Of a stretch of DNA of 64,000 bases, positions 13,101 through 28,700 are shown one piece after another (positions within the stretch are counted from its first letter, which is position 1; each line of letters starts with the position of its first letter). The position numbers and the translations under genes are program-made. The notes under the pieces are model-generated. The model worked only from the letters and a program-made list of their open reading frames with translations. It was not told where the DNA came from and made no database searches. The stretch spans positions 81,772,447-81,836,446 of the forward strand of contig CM055265.1 of assembly GCA_029237695.1 (NCBI GenBank). The letters are read 5' to 3'. This stretch comes from Conchocele bisecta. Lineage: Eukaryota; Mollusca; Bivalvia; Lucinida; Thyasiridae.

Positions 13101-16100
13101 TTATCCAAGTGTCTATGCTTGGAAAAAACCTGGCCTTCGTGGCTTTGCCTCGTTTCTTGTTATTTCTGAAATAAATTACAGTGAAACACGATGGCTCTAA
13201 ATGCGATGGCTCGTAATGTCGGGCTCGCTCGAAATGGCGTCGCGGTCCGATAATTTTCCCTATATGTTTAATGTATTTTACATGCGATGGCTCGAAATGC
13301 AACTCCTCGAAAAATGCGATCACTCGAAACAATTGTCAAGTCCCGCGGACACTTTTCTCGCTATTTTGCTATACGATGACTCGAAATTGATGTCGAAGTT
13401 TGTGTTTGGCTAATTTTCACACCTCCGCGTCCGACTTATTACGATCAAAGGCCGAGCCGCGCTCTACCTGTCTGTGAAATGTGATTTCTTTTCAAGTGCA
13501 GTTAATTGCCTAAAGTGGTGCAATTTGATTATTTACGTTGTTGATGGCGATCATTTTTAGCCAGGTTTTTTTTAAAAGTCCAGGCTATTGGATTGGCGAA
13601 AGCCGGGCGGGCGGGCGGCGGGCGGGCGGCGGGTGGGCCGGCGGGCGGCGTCCACAATCAATGTTAAGTTGTTGTGTTTGAGTCCATTTCTTTGTTACTG
13701 TACCACCTAGGACCACCAAACTTGCACAGCTTCATAATCAAGGGGTGCCCACCACATATCACTATCCAACATGTTACTTTTTTTTTTAACTTGACCCATT
13801 TTTTCCGCGCAGTCGACTTAGCCATTTTCAATGTTAAGTTTTCGCGTTTACAATGTTAAGTTTTCGTGTTTAAGTCCATTTCTTTGGTACTGTACCACCT
13901 AGGACCACCAAACTTTCACAGCTTCATAATCAAGGGGTGCCCACCACATATCACTATCCAACATGTTACTTTTTTTTTAACTTGACCCATTTTTTCCGCG
14001 CAGTCGACTTAGCCATTTACAATGTTAAGTTTTCGCGTTTACAATGTTAAGTTTTCGTGTTTAACTCCATTTCTTTGGCACTGTACCACCTAGGACCACC
14101 AAACTTTCACAGCTTAATAACCAAGGGGTGCCTACCACATACAACTATCCAACATGTGACCATTTTTTTTACCTTCACCTATTATTTCTACGTAATTGAC
14201 TTAGCCATTTTCAACGTTAACTTTTTAACTCTGCAACTGCTTCACCCATTACCTTGATACTTCACATGGGTGTTTATCATCATTGTCGCATCCACTTGCG
14301 GAAAGCGCGATATCGTCGGCATTTTGGCATACGTCCGTCCGTACGTCCGTGTGTCCGGTTAAAGTTTTTTCGTTAAAGTTTTTCCATCTACTATATCTAT
14401 TTTTTTAGTGTCCATGCCTCGCCCCAAGGCGCGACATGCAGGCCACAGCCATCTAGTCTACAAAAAGTGGGTATAATTATGTTATCCAAGTGTCTATGCT
14501 TCGAAAAAACCTGGCCTTCGTGGCTTTGCCTCGTTTCTTGTGTGAATTCTATATTACATTATTCGGAAACTTTCAACATAATTTGTGGAAACTCTATTTA
14601 TTGTTATGCTTGTACATTATTTGTGAAATAAAAGTTATTGTATTCTTAATTTTTTGTTGTTGTTTCGTGTCCCATAACAACTCAACGGCATACTGCGATT
14701 TATTAAATATTATGGGTTTCGTCCACTCGGAGTATTTAATAGAGTCTGTCGTAAGTTATTGGTCGTTTTTCATTTGAACTCCCGTGTTATTCGAGAGGCT
14801 ACCCGGGAGTAACAACGAAAAACGCCCATTGAAAAGACCACTGTTTCGAGTGACGTCACAACCACCTGCTGCATTAATTATGTGCACCGCTATTTATAGT
14901 GAATACTGGACCTTTTCTCCTTTTCGACTTTGATAATAATTGAAATAAAGACAGTTTTGTAAACACATGTAGTTTATTTAATTTCGCATGATAACTAATC
15001 TGTGAATAAATATTATAATCATCTAAAACATGGATACATTCTATTGTGCTTTCTTTATTTCCTAAATCCGATGGGTACAGTAGTCGGCAAATATAACAAA
15101 ATCGAAAGATGCGATGGCTCGAAAGATGCGATCACTCGAACAAAATGTGCGGTCCCGTGGCATTTCGAGCCATCGCGATTTCACTGTATTGCATACAGAA
15201 CTAACCACTGCATATATTTGATGATTAAAAGTATGCAGAATTATTGTACTGAATTTATTACATTATCACAGCCAAAATGGCTGTGATAATGTAATAAATT
15301 CAGTATAATAAAAAATTAATAAATTTATCCTTAAATTGAAAATATCTCCCTCAAAGGTACTTTGCTAGATAAGTATACATTGCAATTTTGGTGAAATGGG
15401 CTACTGAAATGATTGGATCTGTAAATAAGTGTTGTGATGCGAAAAACCCAACCCAATATATGTATTTGCTGTCGACCCTGATTTTTTATCTCACCCATGA
15501 TAGTGGAAAGTGAGATATTCCACCCGACTGTCGGAATATGTTGTCAGAAACGAGGCTTTGCCGAGTTTCTGACAACATATTGTGATGACGAGGGTGGAAG
15601 GAATATCCTTGTTATGTAAACATCTATATTTTCCCGAGTGTCCGGTTTAGAGGGGTTCCACTGTATGTAGATACCTTCCATTGCTGTTTGTTAGACCATA
15701 GTACATATAGAATAAGATGTACAGACAAACCTGAAAATGTCATTGAGAGATAGTCAGTATAACATGTAACATAACATGTAACATATAACAGAACATATAA
15801 CAGAACATATAACAGAACATATAACATAACATCTAACTATGTTCATCGGTACCACTTAACCCTTAGAATGCGGGAAACGAAAATAGCCGTCTGCTAATGT
15901 TTTATATATTTTGTATTCTTTCTCAATGAAAACATGGCTTGACAGCACTTTAGAATCATTTCCATTGGAATTGATTCTAAAGTGTTGTCAAAACATATTT
16001 TTGCTGCGAAAAATGGAAACTATAAGATAAACAGCAGACGACAAAATTTAATTCGGCATTGTACGGGTTAAAGCGACAAAGTGACACATATACAGCCTTG

Positions 16101-19100
16101 TTTACATTGGTAAATACAATTCAAAAACACTTGATAGCAGGCTCAAAACGGTAGCTAATAGCCTGTACACAGCTTTGAAGTTTTTATATATGTATCTACC
16201 CAGTTTCCGACGGTACCAGTTACCAATAAATATGAAGTTTACTCTGTGTAAATAATAATAACAGGGGGTGTTGCTTGTCAAAAATAATAGTAACTTCAAG
16301 AGCACTAAATTGCTTGCTGATCATACATGCTTATCTGTGCAATACATGTATATCCAGTTAACTAACTTCATGCTGGGGATTAGCTGCATGTTTTCCGCTT
16401 TATAGGCAACAGGTTGCCCTATAATGCTACACTACACTACGTACAGTCAATGGTGTAAATTGGTATAATAGCTTTTACATTTTGTGCACAAAAATATAGA
16501 AAACATCTGCAGATTGTTGACATTCATACTTTGCTATATTGTTATTGAGCGAAAATTCTACAATATGATACAAAAATATTAACATCGAGACGGTTCAAAT
16601 GAGTGGTCACAACATATATGTTCATTGAGAAATAACAAAAAATAACTGTGTCTTCCGAATACAATGGGTTAATACGGCATGATAAATTATGGCTCTCAAT
16701 TATAATATAAACAGCTGTCATTAAGTTACAGATTACGGGTAGCTTGTTTGTATTTGTAAATAGAAACTTATATATTATTTGGTAATCCTTCGCAATCTAT
16801 TTTCAGGCCATAAAAAAGTGCGTTGGTTCTCAGACACAGGGTTTGTGGAATGTGACGCGGGAGGGCGGATTTTTTTATTATATTGTTTTTTCGTTTGAGA
16901 TGTTTGTCTCTGATTTTTTTTCAGGTTGCTAGATGCGTACGTTCTATAAAATTACTATACCCGGTAACCTGTTTAGATGTGAAAATTCACCAGATATTTG
17001 TCTAGACATGATTAGATTTAATATATCTTTTTAGCTCACCTGAGCGAAGCTCATGTGAGCTATTGTTACCGCAATGTGTCCGTCGTCGTCGTCAGTGAAC
17101 ATTTTCAAACGTCTTCTCCTTGGTAACCATTGGGCCTATAGTCACCAAACTTCATGGTCATGGTCCTTAGGTAGGGGGATTACAAAATTGTTAAAATGAT
17201 GTCATTACGTAATCCAAGATGGCTGCCATCTAAAAATAGCACAAATTCTTCAAAAATCTTCTTCTCAAGAACCGCCAACCGGATTTCGACAAAACTTGGT
17301 GGGAATGATCGATGTACAATGCTCTTTCAAATTTGTTAAAATGGTAACCCCGGGGTCAAAAATGGGCGTGGCCCGTGGGGTCAAATTTTATATATCAAAT
17401 CGATGATATCAATGAGGCGATCGCTCTGGTGCATTTGTTGTCAAAATCGGATGGTTATGTCATCCAAGATGGCCGCCAAAAGGTCAAAAGGTCGTTCTTT
17501 TATTAGAGATTTCAAAATTCTTCTTCACATGAACCGCTTGGCCCATGATGGCCAAACTTAAAAGTTATGGTCCATGGGTGAAGCCTTTTCAGATTTGTTA
17601 AAATGGAGGTCGTCGCTAATCCAAGATGGCCGCCGTCTAAAAATAGCATAAATTCTTAAAAAATCCTCTTCTCATGAACCGCTGGCCGGATTTCGATGAA
17701 ACTTGGTAGGAATGATCGATGTACAATGCTCTTTCAAAGTTGTGAAAATGATGACCCCGGGGTGAAAAATGGGCGTGGCCCGTGCGGTCAAATTGGGGTC
17801 AAATTTTATTTTGGACCGAATATGCTCATGTCATATATCAAATTGAAGGTATCGATGAGGCGATTGCTCTGGTGCAATATTTGTCGGAATCGGATGTTTA
17901 TGTCATCCATGATGGCCGCCAAAAGGTCCATTTATTCAATTTTGAACATATTTTTCTCAGGAACCACATGGCCGATGCTGGCCAAACTTCATAGTAAGTT
18001 AAGATCCTTGGGTGAAGCATTTTCAGATTTGGTAAAATGAAAGTCATCGCTTAATCCAAGATGACCGCCATCTAAAAAGAGCACAATGTTTTTAAAACAC
18101 ATATGAACTCGATGTCACATTCTCCTCTGGTGTTCATGGAGTCAGGTGAGCGAATTAGGACCATCATGGCCCTCTTGTTTATTGATCATGTGACAAAGTT
18201 ACAGTACAATTTTATTTCTCTATGACGATAATATGCTTGGCGCGGAGGGATTTTTCTGATGTGGCGATTCTGGGATTCAGCCTTCTACATTGTATTGAAC
18301 AAAAAAATGTTTTAATTGTAGATGAAACTCATATTCACTTCTTTCTTTTTTTTGTCGTGCCAGCTTTAGCAGAAGTCACGACTTTAGTCACCACTTTTTC
18401 CGTGTCATGGTCGTCCACATCGTCAAAAAGTTTGTACAAGTTTCTTCATCATGATATAACTTTAATATTACTTGACAAATTGCTTCAATATTTGGACTCT
18501 TGATATATGTGAGCATTAGGAACACACTCATGCTGCCATTAACATGACCTTGACCTTTTTTACCTTCACATTTTTGCGAAAACACTTAGCCATGTTTTTG
18601 TGTCAAAAAGTTTGTACAAGCTTCTTCATCATGGTATACCTTTAATATTACTTGACGGATTGCTTCAATGTTTGGACACTTGATATATGTCAGCATTTGG
18701 AACACACTCATGCCGCCATTAACATGACCTTGACCTCTAGTTGCAGAAATACTTAGCCATTGTCAAAAAGTTTCTTCAACCTTGACCTTTTTCATGTTTT
18801 AAGCATGCACTTCTCTGACGGTTTTTGTGATGCTTATTTTAGCACATGCCCATGATCATGTTACGGTCAAATGCCTCGGTAGGCACGACACCGCTTCCGT
18901 GGCGGAATTCTTGCAGCCAGTGTTGACCCAGGCCAGCTGCACACTCTGATTCGGGGCTACACTGCTTGCCTGATTCTAAGACTTAACCCTTAGATTGCAG
19001 GAAACGAAAATTGCCGTCTGCTGTTGTTTCCTATTTTGTCTTGTTTTCTCAATAAAACATAGTTTGGCAGCACTTTAGAATCATTTTCATTGAAAATGAT

Positions 19101-22100
19101 TCTAAAGTGCTGCCAAACTATGTTTTTATTGAGAAAAATGTTGTTTTATTGATAAAAATGTAAAAAGAATATAAACAGCAGACGACACAATTTAATTCAG
19201 CATTGTACGGGTTAATGAATCAGTTTACTATAGTAAGCAATTATTATCAGGCTTCACCAGTGTGTATTGTGTGATCAGTAGCCTATTTCATCAACATTGC
19301 AAAGTATACTTTACTAGCAAAGTATACTTTGAGGGAGTAATCATTTATTTTTCCTGAAATGCATTATTTCATATAGAACTAACAAATGCATATATTTCAT
19401 GATTAAAATATGCAGAATTATTATATTGAATTTATTACATTATCACAGCCAAATTGGCTGTGATAATGTAATAAATTCAGTATAATAAACATTAATAAAT
19501 TTATCATAAAATTGAAAATTTCTCCCTCAAAGTATACTTTGCTAGTAAAGTATACTTTGCAATGTTGATGAAATAGGCTACAGGACCTACACCACCCTAC
19601 ATGTATATACTAGAAACACAAACGCGACTGGAGAAATGGTCTTATGAGTTTAATTTTGTTTCCAGCCTGGTTAGTTCTGAGTACATAACCCTCACACCGC
19701 TATCTAAAAAATTTGTCGTCTGCTGTTTTCTATTTTCCATTTTTATCTTCAAAAACATGCTTTGACAGCACTTTAGAATAATTTACAACATGCTATGACA
19801 GCACATCAGAATCATTTCCATTGGAAATGATTCTGAAGTTCTGTCAAACCATGTTTTTATTGAGAAATAAGGCCAGATATAAAAGCAACAGCAGACGACA
19901 ATTGTTGTGTGTAGCGGTCTAAGGGTTAATTACATTTATTGCACTGCATTACATAAACATGTATGACAGAGTAGGCTTTCCAAATGTGCGCTTGAAGTGT
20001 TCTTTGTTTACTTTCTACTTCCTGGAGAGTGACCTAAGAACTTTGCTAATCCACACTTTATTAGGTAAGTTTATGGTAATATTATTGTGTCATATTGTAG
20101 AATATTATGTCTCTCAATAACAAGAAGTATAAATTTCAACGCCCTTCAGGTTTCTTCTATATTTTAGTGAGCGAAATGTAAATGCTATTACGCATGCCGT
20201 TGAACGTGGTGTAGCGATATAGTGCAACCCATTGCCTATACAGCGGAAACCGTGCAGCTAGCACCTGGTCTGACAGCACACTTCAGCAATCCAATTATAA
20301 TCTATATGGTGTGTTACAAACATGATCATGATCTTGTTTAGTGGGTGGCAATTTGAGAATGCGATGGGTAATTTAACGATCGGGGTTCATCCTAACCGGA
20401 ATTCCGACTAGAGGCCTGATTTGGCCCTCACATACGTCTTTGACATTTTGTATGTGACAGTTGAATCTGGTTATACCGCTTACGTGAGTATTACGATTAT
20501 TCGTAATCCTGTTTTAGTTGGAGGGGCCAAGTGACATTGGTGTGATATGGACCTGGCACCAGGTCAGGTTATTCAAATTTCTGGGCCGAATATATTTTAA
20601 GATATATATTTATAAAAAGTGCAGATCCTGATGAGACGGCTCGTTACGAGCCGGCTCATCTGGTTCTACACCGTTTGCCAACACCGCTATAGAGGGCTGT
20701 AGTGTTGAAATTGTTAAATTAATAAATAAATCGACTTACATGATGTCCACATGTATCCATACAACACACAGTATTGTGGTTACTGGACCTCCTGGCTCGC
20801 ACTGTTTGATTTCTGATGTGTTATTAATAACCTCAGCCAATACACGTGAATTATATATGATATTGAAGACATAACACACTTTTTTGCTCATTGATTGAGG
20901 GTATTGGAAATTATCAGCCAATGTGAGATTCGATTAGCACTGAAGGATTTCCCTGTACCTGTCTTTAAGTCAATATACGTACCTTATGTTCATGTGAAAA
21001 TGTATCCCATTGCATAAAGTGGACTTTCGCAGTGTAATAATCAAAGTACTGAAAACTAGAGACTGAAAGTTTCATATTTTCTCAATCATCATCCAGGGGC
21101 AAATGTACTGTGATGGTGCAAACCCATTCCCATCCACATGTTTTCTCTAGAATAAATTACTGTTTAAAACTCACAGAAATAATTGTATGAAACTGGCGGC
21201 TAACTGTTCACTGCTACCTAACAGAGAACTAAAGATAATAGCTGCTGTATTCATACGCACAAAATGTCTTGAATCGTATTTTCTAGAATTTAACTGATAA
21301 ACTGAGCACAAAAACTTGTATAATAGATATATATATCATATTAAATCATCACTAATGTAAGATTTTTATGATCACTAACGTAAGATTTTTATGATGAAAA
21401 ATATAAATATAAAATAAAAATTGTCACCTTGTTTCATAGTTTGTCATTGTTCTGTGCAAAAACATTAGTTTCATTTCCAGTGCAGTCAAATCATGCTTTT
21501 GATGAGACAAAATATTGTGAAATATAAAATGGATGCCACTTAGCGTTTAGTAGAAACTAATTCCTTGATAATGGCCTTGTGCCGAAACGTCGGAAAAGTA
21601 AGGGTTCCTGTTTTTTTTTGCAGAATTGTTCAACATTTAATGAGACAGAATGGAAAATAGAAAACAAACAGCAGACAACAATAGTTATTGCAGCACTGTA
21701 AAGGTTAAACTTATTCAGTTTGTGACACGATATTTTTTTTTTTTTCATAAAAGTTTATTATGGTAACATGTACAATACAAAAACTGGGTGGTTTAACGGG
21801 ATACAATTATAGAAGTATGAAACTTTCTTAATAGGGAAAAAAAATCCTATTTTCTTTATTTCATCTCGAAATTATGTGTTGGTACCATTCATTTGAACCG
21901 TCTCAACGAGACGGTTCAAATGAGTGTTAATAACTTATACCTTTATGGAGAAGGAAACAAAATAATGAGATTTTTTCAACAAAAATTATTGTACATCATT
22001 GGGTTTACAGTGTGTAAAAAATACCTGTTGCACGAAACCTGCCCAAATTTTAATTGGGTGATAAATCAGAACTTCGCGCAAGTGTATGATGTAGGACCGC

Positions 22101-25100
22101 CATGACAGAAACTGTCTTACCGCAGTGGCAAGTCCCTGAATGGAACCAGTTCACCCTAACCTACTGTCTGTTTCACGAAAGCTGCCCAAATTTTACGGCT
22201 AATTAAACACTTCAAAAACAATTTTTGTTTTCGATAATATTAAATTAAAGGAAAATTTAAGAATGAGCCTTCTTTTTATTTCGTGAAATTTGGTAAAATA
22301 TTGATATTATTGCGAAAAAAACAATGGGAAAATTTTTAGAATTTCAGAAATACTGGACTGATTTTCAAAATTTAACCTTTGTTTTCTTAGATCATTTCCA
22401 GGTTTCGGAGTCAATTTCCAAAATCTTTTGTTTTCAGAATCCTCCCATAGCTCCTCCGCCTCCTTTCCCCCCATGTTAAATTCCCATAGATAAATCATTT
22501 TTATACGATCATTTTTTAAAAAACGGTACGTATTATGTTTTACCACACGGTGGGCGGGCGGGCGGCGGGTGGGTGGTGGGCGGGCGGGCGGCTGAAGAAA
22601 AAGCGCATAGTTTGTGTACACAACTCCTCCGAAACCGTTCTGTCGATCGATCTGAAACTATACACACGTCTTCTACACATATTGAAGATGTGCACCTTGG
22701 TGTTTCTATGCCGAAAAAATATTTTTTAACAAAAATATCACCTTTTTAACTTAGCCATTTTGTCTACATTTTTCTATACAGTTCTATATACGGTACAGAG
22801 TTTGTGTACACAACTCCTTCGAAACCGTTCAGTCGATCGCTCTGAAACTATGCACACGTCTTCTACACATATTGAACATGTGCACCTTCATGTTTTTATG
22901 CCTAAAAAATATTTTTTAACAAAAATATCACCTTTTTAACTTAGCCATTTTTTCTACATTTTTCTATACAATTCTATATATGGTACAGTTTGTGTACACA
23001 ACTCCTCCGAAACCATTCAGGAGATCGTTCTGTAACTATACACACGTCTTCTACACATATTGAAGATGTGCACCTTGGTGTTTTTATCCCGAAAAAATAT
23101 TTTTTAACAAAAATATCACCTTTTTAACTTAGCCATTTTTTATACATTTTTCTATACAATTCTATATATGGTACAGTTTGTGTACACAACTCCTCCGAAA
23201 CCATTCAGTCGATCGTTCTGAAACTATACACACATCTTTTACACATATTGAAGATGTGCACCTTGGTGTTTTTATGCCGAAAAAATATCTTTTAACAAAA
23301 ATATCACCTTTTTAACTTAGCCATTTTTTATACATTATTGTATCCAATTCCCTATCATTTCTATTTTACACTCTACTTTTCTATCTCTGCCTAAATTAGT
23401 ATACATGTTTAGCACAACGAGATGAAGAAATAATGCTCATATTCTCATTAATGTTTCTTGCCTTGGTGACAGCTTCACATTTCTGCATCTTCGCTGTCTG
23501 GCCCATATTCGACGGGCATATTTTGTGACTTACGGCACTCTTGTTCGTAATAAAATCAATATTTAACCAAATTTCACTAAATAAAAGGAAGGCTCATTCT
23601 TAAATTTTGATAAAATTTAATATTATCAAAAAAGTAGTTTTTGCATTGTTTATATGGCCCGTAAAATTTGGGCAGGTTTCATGAAACAGACAGTATACAA
23701 ATAGACCCGAGTAGCTGAAATGTGGCTGTGACTGAGAGATGGGGCTTATGGGATTTGTGGCCAATGTAGCTCCTGATTAAATAGCACACTCCTGTAACCT
23801 GATAGCCAGCTGTGTTGCTTGTTAGAAGCATGCCCGGTGTTACATTGATGGAATGGCGAACAGTGCGGATGCACAGGCTGATCTGGATCTACACTGATCA
23901 TAAATCCTGTAAGCCCCATTTCTCCAGTCACTACCGCAAATATTCATTTCAACATGTACATCTTTCAATGTTGAAACGTTTATGACATGACACATACAAT
24001 ATTAAATTGTTTTCAAAAGAATGTTATTTATAACTAGAGCACAGTCGAATGCTAAGTCGAAAAGGGTGACATAATCAAAATATTGCACATCTACACACCA
24101 TAAAGAAGGCACACACCAAGTTTTAAGGGCCTAGCTATTACAGTTAAAACGTTTTACTTCTTACAAGGGAAAATTGAGAATTCTAAGTTGAAAAGGAGGA
24201 GATAATCCATGACCGGTGGTCGAATCAAAAATCAAAATTCACTTTGCACATCTACACACAATAAGGAAGGCACAGACCAAGTTTCAAGTCCCTACTTATT
24301 ACGGTTAAAAAGTTTTACTTCTTACAAGGCAAAATTGGAAAATTCTGAGTCGAAATGGGGGAGATAATCCATGACCAGGGGTCAAATAAAAAATCGAAAT
24401 TCACTTTGCTCATCTACACACCATAAGGAAGGCACACATCAAGTTTCAAGTCCCTACCTATTACGGTTAAAAGTTTTACTTATCACAAGAAACGTGATGG
24501 GATGGACGGACACACGTGATGATATCAATATACCCATTTTTTGTTAAAAAGTGGGTATAATTATGGTCCCTTTCACATAAATCAAAAGTATTCATTTGTT
24601 CTCCACTTCCGATAAAACAATATTCATATCAATGACATCACATGAAGAAAACTACCTGATCAGGAAATACCACTATTTGTGGTATGTAAAGTGGGATTCA
24701 ATGCCAGTAAATTTACCCTGTAATCGAAAATAACCAGTCGATGTGAAGATAAATGACTTTTCTAAAGAAAGACAAAACAAAAAACAAACTACTATTGTAT
24801 TGTCTCCTGTGCAGCTAATCAAGAACTACACTGGTACGTTATATGACTCTCGATAATCATTATAGGAATGAATGGCCTTTTTGTGGAATTTATCGGGGTA
24901 TAAACTTGGAAAAGTCGCGGGAATACTGGACGAAGGCCGGAAGGCCTCGTCCAGTATTCCCGCAACTTTTCCAAGTTTATATCCCCGATAAATTCCACAA
25001 AAAGGCCATTCATTCCTTATAATTCCAGCATTTGAAATAAATTCATCAAGAAAATGTGTTTATTTTCCGTTTTCTTAAGAATTATTTTAACTGCGCCTGA

Positions 25101-25733
25101 CGGTTACGGAAAGTAGTTCGGCATGGAGTTTACTGGGATATAAATTCTGGACAGAGACTTGCTACGGACCAATCAAATGTTAGGGAATTGTGTAAATATT
25201 TTTGTGCTCGAATTATTGTATTGTGTTTTTGTTCTTATTTGGATCCATGGCTGATTAGTAAACAATTTTGGACATTGATCTACGTCCCAATTTTACAAAC
25301 TGGTATTGTTACATGACTGCCGTTGTTTTGACACCGCTCACAAACGTGTTCAAACATACAGCGCGTGCTGTAATTAGACCATGGCTGTAGACAATGCTCA
25401 TTCCGGGGCCAAGCCAACACCTACGTAATGCATGTGTCTCATGACGTTACTAGAATGTACCACTACGGAAATGTAACAATAACGTTCGACCATGTCCGGC
25501 CGTGGGGAAACATTTGCCGTGGCACTCGGGAACTGTTTGAACCCACATGGCCACGGCAAACGTTTACCTACGGCTGGACATTGTCGAACCTTATATTTCC
25601 TGATATGTTACTCTGGTCTTTACAAAACTACCAAACTTCATCAGTTGCTTCCGCACCCTCGAGTGATATTGTTTCGCCTTGTTTTATTGTCGCGCCTGCT
25701 TTAGCAGAGGCTCGACTATAGTCGGCGCTTTTT

Positions 25734-25776
<43 letters not shown>

Positions 25777-28700
25777 TCGCGTCGTCGTCGTCGTCGTCCA
25801 CTTCGTCCGGTTTGTTTTGTAAGGCAAATGCGTTAAAGTTATTGTTTTTTCACAATATCTCTTTAACCCCTTGCCAGACATTGATAATATTTCACATCAA
25901 TGTTTGTCTAGGGATGATGCTTCATTACGCACACCCCCACATCCAAATTTTGAAGGTCAAGGTCATTTATTTCCTTGTAATTTTCACCGGTTTTGTAACA
26001 GAAATGCGTTAAAGTTATTGTTTTTTCACAATATCTCTTTAACCCCTTGCCAGACATTGATAATATTTCACATCAATGTTTGTCTAGGGATGATGCTTCA
26101 ATACGCACACCCCCACATCCAAATTTTGAAGGTCAAGGTCATTTATTTCCTTGTAATTTTCACCGGTTTTGTAACAGAAATGCGTTAAAGTTATTGTTTT
26201 TTCACAATATCTCTTTAACCCCTTGCCAGACATTGATAATATTTCACATCAATGTTTGTCTAGGGATGATGCTTCATTACGCACACCCCCACATCCAAAT
26301 TATCAAGGTCAAGGTCATTTATTTACTTGTAATGGTCACCGGTTTTGTAACAGAATTAAATGCGTTAAAGTTATTGTTTTTTCACAATATCTCTTTAACC
26401 CCTTGCCAGACATTGATAATATTTCACATCAATGTTTGTCTAGGGATGATGCTTCATTACGCACACCCCCACATCCAAACTCTGAAGGTCAAGGTCATTT
26501 ATTTACTTGTAATTTTCACCGGTTTTGTAACAGAAATGCGTTAAAGTTATTGTTTTTTCACAATATCTCTTTAACCCCTTGCCAGACATTGATAATATTT
26601 CATATCAATGTTTGTCTACGGATGATGCTTCATTATGCACACCCCACATCCAAATTCTGAAGGTCAAGGTCATTTATTTACTTGTAATGTTCACGGTCAA
26701 ATGCCTCGGCAGGCGCGACACCGCTTCCGTGGCGGAATTCTTGTTTAAGTTGAAACACACCGAACCAGAATTGTCAGTGTTGTGCCGGTTGGAGTAATGA
26801 GCCCTGAGACACATACAGTAGAATCACTCTAAACCAGACATACAGGCCGTCTCTGTATCATTAATTTTACCCATGTTATTATACCCCTGCAACGAGTTGT
26901 GGGGGGTATACTGGAGTCAGGTTGTCCGTCCGTGTGTCCGTCCATCACTAAACTTAACATAAGAGAAATATGTTATAACTTATATTTCCTTCATCTAAAA
27001 TAATTAATATTTCACACATGCATTCCTGTAAGGCTCTAATACCATGCTGTGCCAAATCCACGACCGTCCAACCCACACTGATCCCAAGGTCAAGGTCAAA
27101 TACTTAGTCTCTTTACAAAACTTAACATCAGAGAAATATGTTATAACTTCTATTTCCTTCATCTAAAATGCTAAATATTTCACTCATACATTCCTGTAAG
27201 GCTCTACTACCATGCTGTGCCAAATCCACGACCGTCCAACCCCCGCTGATCCAAGGTCAAGGTCAAATATTTGGTCTCTTTACAAAACTTAACATCAGAG
27301 AAATATGTTATAACTTCAATTTCTTTCATCGAAAATTCTTAATATTTCACACATGCATTCCTCTAAGGGTCTGCTATCATTCTGTGACAAATCCATGACC
27401 GTCCGACTTCCGCTGATGCCATGGTCAAGGTTACAGACTGACTTTGAAAAAATCTACATATTTTGGGGTACCTAGCTGGGCCCATGCGGGGGGTATTCCG
27501 TACGCCTCGCTTACTGACAAATCCAGTTGTCATCTATCTCTGATAATAATGCTTGTTGAAGTTTGCAAAACACATTCGCATGCGTTGGCATAGTCATACG
27601 TCTGACTTACAGTGGAACATCTCTAAAACGGACACCCTGTATTGTGATTTTCAAACAGTTATCCTAGCTGTTTTAATATTGGCAAATTTGAATAATCAGA
27701 GTACGACTAACATATGAGCCGCTTCGCGAGAAAACCTGTCTTCGGGAGTCTGACGACGTGACAAGATATGACGTCGTGAACTTAGCTGACGTAATTTCAG
27801 CCGAGATTTCCAATTATCGACGTTTGTCAGACCGCCATGTTAGGTTTGTTCCGTTGTGTTAAAGTTATCTAACAAACAGAATATATCTATAATCGGGCGT
27901 ATGTGTGTGAAAAAAACGAAACCGTCTTCGATCTGCCATGGATCCTGTCTGAGAATGTATTGGATGAACGTTAGACTGCCATACAAACGATCGTACGACC
28001 GAAATCCACCACTTTTATTCGAAACGGGAACATCTTATATTATGTTTTTATTAACAATAATGGCGTAAGGGTAATTTTCTTTTATTATTTTGCTGCTGAT
28101 ATCACATATAAAAATGTTTGTCTGTTATTGATATGTGTTTTTTATGTTCCGTTATTTTGACATATAATATTTTCTTTGACACAGTTTACAGGTAACTGTC
28201 CACATTAACTGCTATCGACCACCATTTACAGGTGAAAACTCTGTGTAAGCTACATTTTTTATTTACATGCAGATGGTCGGCAGCATATTTGTAGACCGTT
28301 ATAGCCTGGGCCCGGTTTCCCGCACAACTATATGTTTCAGATCTGGTTAACTCGACGCAAATTTTCAGTTTATTGCTCAATTCTTTCTTTCTAATATACA
28401 TGTAATGTATAAAATTAAAATTTAGCGCAACCTTTACCAATTTTAAGAAAAACTTATCTTGTGCAACAACAACAAAGCCATGGATGTTACGATGTCACAT
28501 CTGTGCACATGCACCGTCAGATCAGAACATAGGATGTCCGCCATTCAGTCACTAGGGAATCCTTTCTTGATTACCGACAGGATATGGGTCGCTGATCTTA
28601 CATTTATTGCAGATATTGTAAGGTCCGTTTTTTTCAGCAGGTGGTCCAAGTACAGCTGTAAGCGGGACGATGTCGTGAACATTCGACATTTCTGTTGTCT

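Noticed and set aside
15767..15830. Repeats of AACATATAACAG as a functional array
   Set aside because: A simple short tandem tract of a dozen-base unit with nothing else around it.
20623..20660. CTGATGAGACGGCTCGTTACGA as a hammerhead core, also in other C elements
   Set aside because: CTGATGA is present but no GAAA follows the stem; it is the element C palindrome.
25812..26797. Overlapping frames repeating PDIDNISHQCLSRDDAS
   Set aside because: They follow the 176-bp unit of an H6 element, overlap each other in two frames and begin inside the repeat.
27840..28068. 70-codon plus-strand frame as a DUS2 first exon
   Set aside because: None of the DUS2 N-terminal motifs (APMVRVGTLP, DIVYCEELID) appear in any frame here.
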